Assembly: GCA_024681215.1 (NCBI GenBank)
Contig: JAILBG010000083.1
Location: 1-36,239 of the forward strand
Direction: 5' to 3'
From: RUG563 sp024681215
GTDB lineage: Bacteria > Bacillota > Clostridia > Christensenellales > Aristaeellaceae
Length of the DNA stretch: 36,239 nucleotides
Shown here one piece after another: positions 17,028 through 24,353 of this stretch (position 1 is its first letter; every line of letters starts with the position of its first letter). The translations under genes and the position numbers were made by a program. Under the pieces are notes generated by a model. It was not told the origin of the DNA. It was given only the letters and a program-made list of their open reading frames with translations, and ran no database searches.

Positions 17028-18837
17028 AAGCCGTATTCTCCTCTTTGAATTCGTCCTCCAGATCGCTCTGGATGCGGAAGATCCGCTGATAAAGCCCATC
17101 CTCACGGATCAGCTCCGCGTGGGTGCCCTGCTGGGTGATCCGCCCGTCCTCCAGCACCAGGATCCGGTCCGCCTGGCTCAGCGTCACGATCCGGTGGCTG
17201 ATGATCAGGGTGGTCACGCCCTGCTTGCGTTCCTTCAGGGCCTCGCGGATCCGGGCGTCCGTTTCCGTGTCCACGGCGGAGAGGGAATCGTCGAAGATCA
17301 GGATGTCGCTGTCCTTCATCAACGTCCGGGCGATGGCGACGCGCTGCTTCTGCCCGCCGCTGAGGGTCACGCCCCGTTCGCCCACCACCGTGTCGTAGCC
17401 CTTTTCGCTGTCTTCGATGAATTCTTTGGCCGCCGCGTCGGTCACCGCCCGGTCGATTTCCGCGTCCGTGGCGTTCGGCGATGCGATGGTCACGTTTTCC
17501 TTCAGGGTTTTGGAATACAGGAAGGGCTCCTGCAGGATCAGGCCCACCCGGGAGCGCAGGTATTTCCGGTCGATCCGGCTGATGGGTGTTTCCCCGATGC
17601 GGATCTCCCCGTTCTTCACGTCGAACAGCCGCTGCAGCAGGTGCACCAGGGTGGATTTCCCGCTGCCGGTGGCGCCCAGAATGGCCACCGTTTTGCCCGC
17701 GGGGATGGTGAAGCTCATGTCCCGGAGCACCGGATGGCTTTCGTCATAGCCAAAGGTGACCCGGTCGAACACGATATCCCCCCGGAGGGAGGGCTTCAGC
17801 GCGTCCTTTTCCTCCGGCTCTTCCTTTTCGCGCATCACCTCGTCGATGCGTTCCATGGCCACGCTGCTTTTCCCGGCGTCGCTGAGGATGCGCCCCAGCT
17901 GACGGATGGGAAAGAGCAGCTTCCAGATATACGAGGTAAAAATGATCAGCGTGCCCACCGTGATTTCCCCGCGGACGGCGAAGAAAACGCAGGCCAGCAG
18001 CGTCATCATGCTCTGCACCATGCTGATCAGGTCGCCCGTGGCCCAGTAGACCGCCAGCAGCACGCAGATGCGGAAGCTCTTCTTTTTATAATCGCCGCTG
18101 ACGGCCTCGAACTTTTCCACCTCGTGCTCCTGCTGCCCGAAGGCGCGCACCACGCGCACCCCGGTGAGGTTCTCCTGCAGCACGGCGCTCATTTTTCCTT
18201 CCGCTTCGTCCGCCAGCCGGAAGGATTTCACCACCCACCTGAAGAACAGCCACGCGAACAGGAACAGCGCCGGCACCATCACCATGCTGATCAGGGCGAT
18301 CTTCGCGTTTTCCCGGAACAGATAAAACACCGCGAAGGCCACCATCATCAGCGCGTTGGCCACCTGCATCAGCTGCATGGACAGGAAGCGGCGCACCGTT
18401 TCCACGTCGCTGGTGCAGCGCTGCACCAAATCGCCGGTTTCCGCCTTCACGTGATAGGCGAAGGGCAGGTTCTGAATGTGGGTATACAGCCTTTCCCGCA
18501 GCGACAGGCTCACGTTCTCCCCGGCGATGGACTGCAGCCTGCCCTTCCCGAAGTTGAAAGCGCCGCCCACCACGTTGAGGATCACCAGCGCCAATCCCGC
18601 GATCCACAAATTTTTCGCCATGAATCCCGGCCCGCCCAGGCTGTCCACCCAGGCGTTCACGAAGCCCGGCATGCGGCTGGGCTTGCCCTGCAGATAATAA
18701 TCCAGCGTTTCCGCCAGCACGATGGGCGTCAGGTATTCGATCACCACGGTGAACACCGTGAAAATCAGCGCCCAGAAAAAATACCGTCCGTTCTCCCGGA
18801 CCAGCCGGGCCAGCAGGCCGATTGTCCGCCTGTTCAT
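17014..18837 (-). CDS. ABC exporter half-transporter, subunit with degenerate ATP site
   Basis: The heterodimer partner of the following gene: 607 residues, six membrane segments (about 22-330), then an ATPase domain. Walker A GATGSGKST is normal (388-396, K394), the signature LSGGQ is canonical (492-496), and the switch histidine is H548. After the Walker B Asp (D516), however, the catalytic Glu is replaced by D517 (ILIFDDSLS). In type IV heterodimers this marks the subunit that builds the non-hydrolysing site. The ATG at 18837 follows GGGAGGAA. It is the first structural gene behind a promoter, leader ORF and attenuator-like hairpin, the same order as bmrB-bmrC-bmrD in Bacillus subtilis. 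Confidence 0.93.
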   Translation of the reverse strand: MNRRTIGLLARLVRENGRYFFWALIFTVFTVVIEYLTPIVLAETLDYYLQGKPSRMPGFVNAWVDSLGGPGFMAKNLWIAGLALVILNVVGGAFNFGKGRLQSIAGENVSLSLRERLYTHIQNLPFAYHVKAETGDLVQRCTSDVETVRRFLSMQLMQVANALMMVAFAVFYLFRENAKIALISMVMVPALFLFAWLFFRWVVKSFRLADEAEGKMSAVLQENLTGVRVVRAFGQQEHEVEKFEAVSGDYKKKSFRICVLLAVYWATGDLISMVQSMMTLLACVFFAVRGEITVGTLIIFTSYIWKLLFPIRQLGRILSDAGKSSVAMERIDEVMREKEEPEEKDALKPSLRGDIVFDRVTFGYDESHPVLRDMSFTIPAGKTVAILGATGSGKSTLVHLLQRLFDVKNGEIRIGETPISRIDRKYLRSRVGLILQEPFLYSKTLKENVTIASPNATDAEIDRAVTDAAAKEFIEDSEKGYDTVVGERGVTLSGGQKQRVAIARTLMKDSDILIFDDSLSAVDTETDARIREALKERKQGVTTLIISHRIVTLSQADRILVLEDGRITQQGTHAELIREDGLYQRIFRIQSDLEDEFKEENTAYAAN

Positions 18838-18860
18838 AAAAATTCCTCCCGAAATCATAG

Positions 18861-18897
18861 AAAAACAGCCACCGCCCGTTTTCACGGCCGATGGCTG
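18861..18897 (-). terminator. Attenuator-like terminator in the leader of the ABC exporter operon
   Basis: On the minus strand a 14-base arm (18897-18884) pairs with 18879-18866 at 13 of 14 positions (one G-G mismatch, one G-T) around a four-base loop, directly followed by TTTTT (18865-18861). It lies 19 bases after the stop of a leader ORF and 23 bases before the exporter start, so premature termination here would silence the operon. Confidence 0.82.
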
Positions 18898-18944
18898 CTT
18901 AGATCGCGCTGCTATGTCAAAGCTGCGCGAACCTCATTCGGCCG
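18885..18944 (-). promoter_or_regulatory. Candidate antiterminator pairing in the exporter leader
   Basis: CGGCCGA at 18944-18938 (minus strand, inside codons 22-24 of the leader ORF) is the exact reverse complement of TCGGCCG at 18891-18885, which lies in the 5' arm of the terminator. If the two pair, the terminator cannot form. Nested inside, TCGCGC (18930-18925) and GCGCGA (18909-18904) pair across the leader ORF stop codon. A ribosome on the leader ORF would control which fold wins. The pairings are read directly; the mechanism is inferred. Confidence 0.55.
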
Positions 18945-19009
18945 CAAAAATGCACAGAAATATCCCGTCCTGCAAAGGGAACAAGCGTCACTGCAAAGAT
19001 TTTCAGCAT
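18917..19009 (-). CDS. Leader peptide (30 residues) upstream of the ABC exporter
   Basis: A 31-codon ORF in the 5' leader of the exporter operon. It begins ATG at 19009 behind a near-perfect AAAGGAGG (19025-19018) with an 8-base spacer, as strong a ribosome site as any in the window, and ends at TGA 18919-18917. The peptide starts MLKIFAVTLVPF and ends GRMRFAQL; it has no recognisable domain and no run of one amino acid. Its stop lies between the two halves of a stem, just before the attenuator-like hairpin. The position matches bmrB, whose translation controls bmrCD by attenuation. I infer a regulatory, not structural, product. Confidence 0.65.
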   Translation of the reverse strand: MLKIFAVTLVPFAGRDISVHFCGRMRFAQL

Positions 19010-19042
19010 CCCTGCGGCCTCCTTTCTTCAAAATTCGTTATC

Positions 19043-19071
19043 AGTATAACCAGCCGCCCGGAAATTGTCAA
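19043..19071 (-). promoter_or_regulatory. Consensus sigma-A promoter of the ABC exporter operon
   Basis: On the minus strand: TTGACA (19071-19066), a 17-base spacer, TATACT (19048-19043). Transcription would start near 19036, giving a leader of about 200 bases before the first ABC gene. This is one of the two promoters in the window with a perfect -35 hexamer. Confidence 0.85.
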
Positions 19072-19077
19072 CCCTGT

Positions 19078-19096
19078 AAATGAACATTTTTCATTT
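19078..19096. repeat. Inverted repeat in the divergent promoter region (possible operator)
   Basis: AAATGAA-CATTT-TTCATTT is a perfect 7-base inverted repeat with a 5-base spacer. It lies just upstream of the exporter -35 box and about 90 bases upstream of the gdhA -35 box. It could bind a regulator, but A/T-rich palindromes arise easily by chance. Confidence 0.3.
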
Positions 19097-19185
19097 TTCT
19101 CTTTTTTCTGTTCGCCTTCGCCCTTTCCCGATCCGTAAAAACACTGAAAAAACAGCCGAAAAACAAGCAAAATACAGCCTTTCTC

Positions 19186-19214
19186 TTGCATCGGAAAAAG
19201 CGGTTTTGTATAAT
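19186..19214 (+). promoter_or_regulatory. Sigma-A promoter of gdhA
   Basis: TTGCAT (19186-19191), a 17-base spacer, TATAAT (19209-19214). It is preceded by an A/T-rich tract. The transcript would start near 19221, about 39 bases before the gdhA ATG. Confidence 0.85.
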
Positions 19215-19259
19215 AAACAGCGTAAATTTTCCCATTATGATACAAGGAGGTATCGGTGG

Positions 19260-20597
19260 ATGAACGCTTATGTGGAAAAGGTGTATAACGGCTTGGTGGA
19301 GCGCAACGGCCACGAGAAGGAATTCCTGCAGGCCGTGCGGGAAGTGCTGGAGGCACTGAGCCCCGTGTTCGACAAGCATCCCGAATATGAAAACAAGGGC
19401 CTGCTGGAGCGGTTCGTGGAGCCGGACCGGGCCATCCTCTTCCGGGTCCCCTGGGTGGACGATAAGGGCCAGGTGCAGGTGAACCGCGGCTACCGCGTGC
19501 AGTACAACAACGCCATCGGCCCCTACAAGGGCGGCCTGCGCCTCCATCCCAGCGTGAACCTGAGCGTGATCAAGTTCCTGGGCTTCGAGCAGGTGCTTAA
19601 AAACAGCCTCACCAGCCTGCCCATCGGCGGCGGCAAGGGCGGCAGCGACTTTGACCCCAAGGGCAAGAGCGACAACGAAGTGATGCGCTTCTGCCAGAGC
19701 TTTATGACCGAGCTGTTCAAGTACATCGGCGCGGATGAGGACGTGCCCGCCGGCGATATCGGCGTGGGCGCCCGGGAAATCGGCTTCCTCTACGGCCAGT
19801 ACAAGCGGATCACCGGCCTGTACGAGGGCGTGCTCACCGGCAAGGGCCTTTCCTACGGCGGGTCCCTGGCCCGGAAGGAAGCCACCGGCTTCGGGCTTTG
19901 CTATCTGACCAACGCCATGCTGCGCAAGCACGGCCTGTCCTTCGCGGGCCAGCGCGTGGTGGTGTCCGGCAGCGGCAACGTGGCCATTTACGCCGCCTCC
20001 AAGGCCACCGAGCTGGGCGGCAAGGTCGTCGCCATGAGCGACAGCAACGGCTACATCGTGGATGAAAACGGCGTTGATCTGGCGGTCATCAAGCAGATCA
20101 AGGAAGTGGAACGCGGCCGCATCAAGGAATACGCCGCCCGGGTCCCCGGCAGCGTATACACCGAGGGCTTCCGCGGCATCTGGACCGTCAAGTGCGATAT
20201 CGCCCTCCCCTGCGCCACCCAGAACGAGCTTAACGAAGAAGGCGCCCAGGCCCTCATCGCCAACGGCGTCAAGGCCGTGGCGGAAGGCGCCAACATGCCC
20301 ACCACCTACGAGGCCACCCTCGCCCTGCAGAAGGCCGGCGTCCTCTTTGCTCCCGGCAAAGCCGCCAACGCCGGCGGCGTGGCCACCTCCGCCCTGGAAA
20401 TGAGCCAAAACAGCCAGCGCCTCTCCTGGACCTTCGAGGAAGTGGATGCAAAGCTCAAGGGCATCATGGAGAACATTTTCGCCAACATCGACGCCGCCGC
20501 CAAGGAATACGGCCAGGAAGACAACTACGTCATCGGCGCCAACATCGCCGGCTTCCTCAAGGTCGCCGACGCCATGCTTGCCCACGGCTGCGTGTGA
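19260..20597 (+). CDS. gdhA: NADP-type glutamate dehydrogenase
   Basis: Reductively aminates 2-oxoglutarate to glutamate, assimilating ammonium. It has 445 residues, the length of the hexameric bacterial family. YKGGLRLHPSVNLSVIKFLG and LPIGGGKGGSDFDPKGKSD carry the substrate and catalytic lysines. VVVSGSGNVAIYAASKATEL is the dinucleotide-binding fold. NADP preference is inferred from the subfamily. The ATG at 19260 has AAGGAGG nine bases upstream and a promoter about 50 bases upstream; the frame is open further back, but that is promoter DNA. It is monocistronic, facing glnA across a repeat element. Confidence 0.97.
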   Translation: MNAYVEKVYNGLVERNGHEKEFLQAVREVLEALSPVFDKHPEYENKGLLERFVEPDRAILFRVPWVDDKGQVQVNRGYRVQYNNAIGPYKGGLRLHPSVNLSVIKFLGFEQVLKNSLTSLPIGGGKGGSDFDPKGKSDNEVMRFCQSFMTELFKYIGADEDVPAGDIGVGAREIGFLYGQYKRITGLYEGVLTGKGLSYGGSLARKEATGFGLCYLTNAMLRKHGLSFAGQRVVVSGSGNVAIYAASKATELGGKVVAMSDSNGYIVDENGVDLAVIKQIKEVERGRIKEYAARVPGSVYTEGFRGIWTVKCDIALPCATQNELNEEGAQALIANGVKAVAEGANMPTTYEATLALQKAGVLFAPGKAANAGGVATSALEMSQNSQRLSWTFEEVDAKLKGIMENIFANIDAAAKEYGQEDNYVIGANIAGFLKVADAMLAHGCV

Positions 20598-20625
20598 TTG
20601 AAGGGAAAAACGAATAACGAATAAG

Positions 20626-20830
20626 CGGGAGGGGGCTTTCTTTTCGGAAAAAGAAAGCCCCCTCCCGTGCCCTCCCCAAAGAAAACCTGCCGGGGAGGAT
20701 CAAATCAAAGAAAACAGCAATGTTTCCGCCACGTTATAGCAGAGACATTGTTTTCTATTTCATTGTTTCCCCAGCCGGTTTTCGGAAGGGGCGCGGGGGA
20801 ACCGCTTTTGACTCAAAAGCGGTTCCCCCG
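20626..20830. repeat. Paired-hairpin repeat element, copy 1
   Basis: The element fills most of the gap between convergent gdhA and glnA. The left hairpin is a perfect 19-base-pair stem (20626-20644 with 20649-20667). The right hairpin is a perfect 17-base-pair stem (20794-20810 with 20814-20830). The two ends are inverted relatives of one module: a flank of the type CCCCAGCCGGTTTTCGG then GGGGCGCGGGG, then a long hairpin. Between them is a weaker inverted repeat (GAAAACA..., ...TTGTTTTC near 20711-20757). Neither long hairpin is followed by a T-run on the plus strand. The right stem is identical to the left stem of copy 2 at 35951. Nothing else is seen in this 258-base gap. Confidence 0.85.
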
Positions 20831-20855
20831 CAATTACCTTTCCGTTTCTCCCCCG

Positions 20856-22943
20856 TCACCTCGTCGTCAGCAATTCCCCGTACCCCGGGAAGGGCCAGAG
20901 GGACTTGTCGGTGACGGTCTCGGCCTCGTCCGAAAGCGCCCGCAGCTCCTGCATCCGGGCAAAGATTTCGTCCCGGCAGTACCGCGCCTTGGCCAGGGAA
21001 TCCCCGGCGGCGTCCAGGCGGTCCGCCGCGTTCCGCAGCGCCTCGGTGTGCCAGCCCATATCGTTGATAAGCTCCGTCAGGCGGCGTGCCAGCTTTTCCT
21101 CGTACACCGGGTTCACGTCCGGCAGCAGCCGTTTCTTATCCGCCCCGTCCCGGCCCACCCGGCCGGCGTAGCGCATCACGGCGGGCAGGATCTCCTGATT
21201 GGCCATATCCAGCATGGTGTGGGCTTCAATGGAAATCACCTTGCAGTAGTTTTCCAGCAGGATCTCGTACCGGCTCAGCAGTTCCTCCCGGCTGTACACC
21301 TTCTGCCGCTCGAACAGGGCGATGTTTTTTTCCACGATCAGGCATGGCAGGGCGTCCGGCGTGCTGGGCAGATCCAGCAATCCCCGCTTTTTCGCTTCCG
21401 TCCGCCAGGCCTCGGAATAATTGTTGCCGTTGAAGATGATGCGTTTGTGGTGCGCGATGGTGTCCACCACGATGCTCTCCACCGCGGCGCGGATATCCAC
21501 CGCCTGCTCCAGCCGGTCCGCAAACTCCATGAGCACATCGGCCACCGCGGTATTGATCACCACGTTGGCCTCCGCAATGGACATGGACGATCCGGGCATG
21601 CGGAACTCAAACTTGTTGCCCGTAAAGGCGAAGGGCGAGGTGCGGTTCCGGTCCGTGGTATCCTTGGGGATCCGGGGCAGGGTGCGCACACCGATGTTCA
21701 TATCCGTCTTCGCCCCGGCCACGTAGGCGTTGTGGTGCTCCAGGGCGTCCAGGATAGCCGCCAGCTCGTCCCCCAGGAACATGGAAACGATGTAGGGCGG
21801 CGCTTCGTTGCCCCCCAGGCGGTTGTCGTTCCCCGCGCTGGCGATGGACACGCGCAGCAGATCCTGGTATTCGTCCACCGCCTTGATCACCGCCACCAGG
21901 AACAGAAGGAACTGGGCGTTCTCCGCCGGCGTCTCCCCCGGCTCCAGCAGGTTGATCCCGGTATCGGTGGACATGCTCCAGTTGTTGTGCTTGCCCGAGC
22001 CGTTCACCCCGGCGAAGGGCTTTTCATGCAGCAGGCAGGCGAAGCCGTGCTTGGCCGCCACCCGCTTCATGATTTCCATGGTCAGCTGGTTATGGTCCGT
22101 GGCCAGGTTGGCGGTGGTGAAAATGGGGGCCAGCTCATGCTGGCAGGGGGCCACCTCGTTGTGCTCGGTCTTTGCCGACACCCCCAGCCGCCACAGCTCC
22201 TCGTCCACCTCCCGCATATACGCCGCCACCCGGGGCTTGATATTGCCGAAATAATGGTCGTCCAGCTCCTGGCCCTTGGGCGGGCGCGCGCCGAACAGGG
22301 TGCGGCCGGTATAGATCAGGTCCTTGCGTTTCAGATAAAGATCCCGGTCGATGAGGAAATATTCCTGCTCCGGCCCCACCGTCACGTTGACCCTTTTGAC
22401 GTCCAGGTGCCCCAGCAGGCGCAGAATGCGCTTGGCCTGCTTATTGACGGCCTCGGTGGACCGAAGCAGCGGGGTCTTTTTATCCAGCGCATGGCCGCCG
22501 TAGCTGCAGAACGCCGTGGGGATGCACAGCGTGCCGTCCTTGATGAAGGCGTAGCTGGTAGGGTCCCAGGCGGTATAGCCCCGGGCCTCGAAGGTGGCCC
22601 GCAGGCCGCCGGAAGGGAAGGAGGAGGCGTCCGGCTCGCCCTTCACCAGCTCTTTCCCGCCGAATTCCATGATGGCCCGGCCGCCCTCCACCGGCGACAG
22701 GAAGGAATCGTGCTTTTCCGCGGTGATCCCCGTCATGGGCTGGAACCAGTGGGTATAGTGGGTGGCGCCCTTTTCGATGGCCCAGTCCTTCATGGTGTTT
22801 GCCACCACGCTGGCCACCTGGGGATCCAGCGCCGTCCCCTCCGCAATGGTGCGGTACAGCGCGCGGTAGGTTTCCTTGGGCAGGCGCTGGCGCATCACGT
22901 CGTCGTTGAATACCAGACTGCCGAACATTTCCTGCAAGCTCAT
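20856..22943 (-). CDS. glnA: Glutamine synthetase type III
   Basis: Makes glutamine from glutamate, ammonium and ATP. Its 695 residues match the GSIII (GlnN) family and exclude GSI (about 440-470). Recognisable pieces are WFQPMTGITAEKHDSFL, EFGGKELVKGEPDASSFPSG, VGPEQEYFLIDRDLY, NEVAPCQHELAPIF, FAGVNGSGKHNNWS and GNEAPPYIVSMFLG, which carry the metal, glutamate and ATP ligands. The C-terminal helical region ends WPFPGYGELLTTR. The ATG at 22943 has GGAGG upstream. It has its own promoter and a leader hairpin. Opposite gdhA, it completes a GDH/GS nitrogen-assimilation pair in convergent orientation. Confidence 0.97.
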   Translation of the reverse strand: MSLQEMFGSLVFNDDVMRQRLPKETYRALYRTIAEGTALDPQVASVVANTMKDWAIEKGATHYTHWFQPMTGITAEKHDSFLSPVEGGRAIMEFGGKELVKGEPDASSFPSGGLRATFEARGYTAWDPTSYAFIKDGTLCIPTAFCSYGGHALDKKTPLLRSTEAVNKQAKRILRLLGHLDVKRVNVTVGPEQEYFLIDRDLYLKRKDLIYTGRTLFGARPPKGQELDDHYFGNIKPRVAAYMREVDEELWRLGVSAKTEHNEVAPCQHELAPIFTTANLATDHNQLTMEIMKRVAAKHGFACLLHEKPFAGVNGSGKHNNWSMSTDTGINLLEPGETPAENAQFLLFLVAVIKAVDEYQDLLRVSIASAGNDNRLGGNEAPPYIVSMFLGDELAAILDALEHHNAYVAGAKTDMNIGVRTLPRIPKDTTDRNRTSPFAFTGNKFEFRMPGSSMSIAEANVVINTAVADVLMEFADRLEQAVDIRAAVESIVVDTIAHHKRIIFNGNNYSEAWRTEAKKRGLLDLPSTPDALPCLIVEKNIALFERQKVYSREELLSRYEILLENYCKVISIEAHTMLDMANQEILPAVMRYAGRVGRDGADKKRLLPDVNPVYEEKLARRLTELINDMGWHTEALRNAADRLDAAGDSLAKARYCRDEIFARMQELRALSDEAETVTDKSLWPFPGYGELLTTR

Positions 22944-22976
22944 TGCGCGTCGCCTCCGTTCCCGGCCTTTTACGGG

Positions 22977-23008
22977 AAAGGCGCTGCGGGGAAAAACGCA
23001 GCGCCTTT
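22977..23008 (-). other. Stable hairpin in the glnA leader
   Basis: AAAGGCGCTGCG (22977-22988) pairs perfectly over 12 bases with CGCAGCGCCTTT (22997-23008), with an 8-base loop. It lies between the glnA promoter and its start. No T-run follows on the minus strand, so it is not a plain terminator there; it may stabilise the 5' end or take part in control. No known riboswitch is recognised. Confidence 0.6.
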
Positions 23009-23024
23009 TGAAGTTCTTATGGGC

Positions 23025-23053
23025 ATTATAGGGGATTTTTCCGCCGATTTCAA
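23025..23053 (-). promoter_or_regulatory. Sigma-A promoter of glnA
   Basis: On the minus strand: TTGAAA (23053-23048), a 17-base spacer, TATAAT (23030-23025). It lies in the gap between serA and glnA, so glnA does not depend on serA read-through. Confidence 0.82.
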
Positions 23054-23103
23054 GGTTTATTTTGCGTAAAACTCAGAATCCGGCGGGAAAACCGTGTTTT
23101 TTG

Positions 23104-24267
23104 TCACACCAGGCGCACCCGCACCACGTCCTTGAGCTTGGAAAGCGCGGCCAGCAGGGTATCGTCCGGATGCTGGGCCACTTCCAGCACCGTCACGGCG
23201 TTGTCGCCGCGGCTCTTGTTCTGCATATTCTGGATGTTGATGCCCCGGCCGGCGATCAGGGCGGTGATGCCGTTTACGGAGCCGGGCACGTTCTTATGGA
23301 TCACGATGATGCGGCTGCCCTCGGGGATGCCCAGGGAGATCTCCGGCATGTTCACGCTGTTGCGGATCACGCCGCGCTCCAGATAATCCCGCAGCTCCGC
23401 GGCGGCCATTTCGGCGCAGCGCTCCTCGCTTTCCGGGGTGGAAGCGCCCAGATGCGGCAGGCAGACCACGTGGGGGGAGCCGGCCAGATCAGGGGAAGAA
23501 AAGTCCGTCACATAAGCGGCGATCTGCCCGCTGGCAATGGCGGCCTTCACCGCCTCGGCGTCCGCCAGTTCGCCCCGGGAGAAATTCAGCACCCGGGCGC
23601 CGGGCTTGAGGCTGTTGAGGAAAGCGGCGTTGATCATGCCCTTGGTGCCGTCGGTCAGGGGGATATGGATGGTGATGTAATCCGCGTCCTTGAGGGCGTC
23701 CTCCATGGAATCGGCCCGATGGATGGCGCGGCTCAGGGCCCAGGCGTGGGCCACGGAGATATAGGGGTCGTAGCCGGCCACCTGCATGCCGAAGCCCTGG
23801 GCCGCGGCGTTGGCCACCAGCGCGCCGATGGCGCCCAGACCGATGACGGCCAGCTTCTTATCCCGCAGCTCGGGGCCGACGAACTGGCTCTTTTTCTTTT
23901 CGGCCAGCTTGCCCAGATCCGGCTGATCCTTGTTTTCCTGCACCCAGGCGAGGCCGCCGGCGATATCGCGGCTGGCCATCAGCAGCCCGGCCATCACCAG
24001 TTCCGCCACGGCGTTGGCGTTGGCGCCGGGGGTGTTGAACACCACGATGCCCTGCTCGGAGCACTTGTCGATGGGGATATTGTTGACCCCCGCGCCGGCC
24101 CGGGCGATGGCCAGCAGCGAATCCGGCAGCGCCATATCGTGCATGGCGGCGGAACGCACCAGGATGGCGTCCGGGGTGGGCTCTTCATTGGAAACGGTAT
24201 ACATATCGGCGCTGAGGCTTTCGTGGATGATGGGCGAAATGTTATTCAGCGTTTGGATCTTGAACAT
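23104..24267 (-). CDS. serA: 3-phosphoglycerate dehydrogenase with ACT domain
   Basis: The first step of serine synthesis: oxidises 3-phosphoglycerate with NAD. It has 387 residues. The substrate domain (ARAGAGVNNIPIDKC) is split by the nucleotide domain with GLGAIG at 144-149. The catalytic Arg is R231 (NFSRGELAD) and the catalytic His is H272 (LPHLGASTPESEER). An ACT domain (about 318-387) suggests serine or amino-acid feedback. The canonical acidic residue of the D-V-x-x-E-P motif is not obvious: the region reads VTDFSSPDLAG. The ATG at 24267 has AAGGAGG upstream. It lies 86 bases after serC with a small hairpin between. Confidence 0.95.
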   Translation of the reverse strand: MFKIQTLNNISPIIHESLSADMYTVSNEEPTPDAILVRSAAMHDMALPDSLLAIARAGAGVNNIPIDKCSEQGIVVFNTPGANANAVAELVMAGLLMASRDIAGGLAWVQENKDQPDLGKLAEKKKSQFVGPELRDKKLAVIGLGAIGALVANAAAQGFGMQVAGYDPYISVAHAWALSRAIHRADSMEDALKDADYITIHIPLTDGTKGMINAAFLNSLKPGARVLNFSRGELADAEAVKAAIASGQIAAYVTDFSSPDLAGSPHVVCLPHLGASTPESEERCAEMAAAELRDYLERGVIRNSVNMPEISLGIPEGSRIIVIHKNVPGSVNGITALIAGRGINIQNMQNKSRGDNAVTVLEVAQHPDDTLLAALSKLKDVVRVRLV

Positions 24268-24288
24268 GGCGGCGTCCTCCTTATTGTA

Positions 24289-24317
24289 TAAAATGCCGGG
24301 GGCTTTCCGTCCCCGGC
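24289..24317 (-). terminator. Weak hairpin between serC and serA
   Basis: On the minus strand GCCGGGG (24317-24311) and CCCCGGC (24301-24295) form a 7-base-pair stem, followed by ATTTTAT. With only four T it is probably a partial terminator or processing site that lets serC be made in excess of serA. Confidence 0.45.
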
Positions 24318-24353
24318 GCATGGGCTTTGCGTTTACTCCGGCATACGGCGGTT

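Noticed and set aside
15126..19083. Two plus-strand open frames of 640 and 654 codons over the ABC exporter genes
   Set aside because: Antisense shadows; the minus-strand ABC motifs are complete and in frame.
20626..20667. The left hairpin of repeat copy 1 as a simple gdhA terminator
   Set aside because: The stem is long enough, but no T-run follows on the plus strand, and the hairpin belongs to a larger paired structure also found behind proS. Termination there remains possible but is not shown.
20667..23069. An 800-codon plus-strand open frame over glnA
   Set aside because: Antisense shadow of a clear type III glutamine synthetase. It also runs through the repeat element and the glnA promoter.
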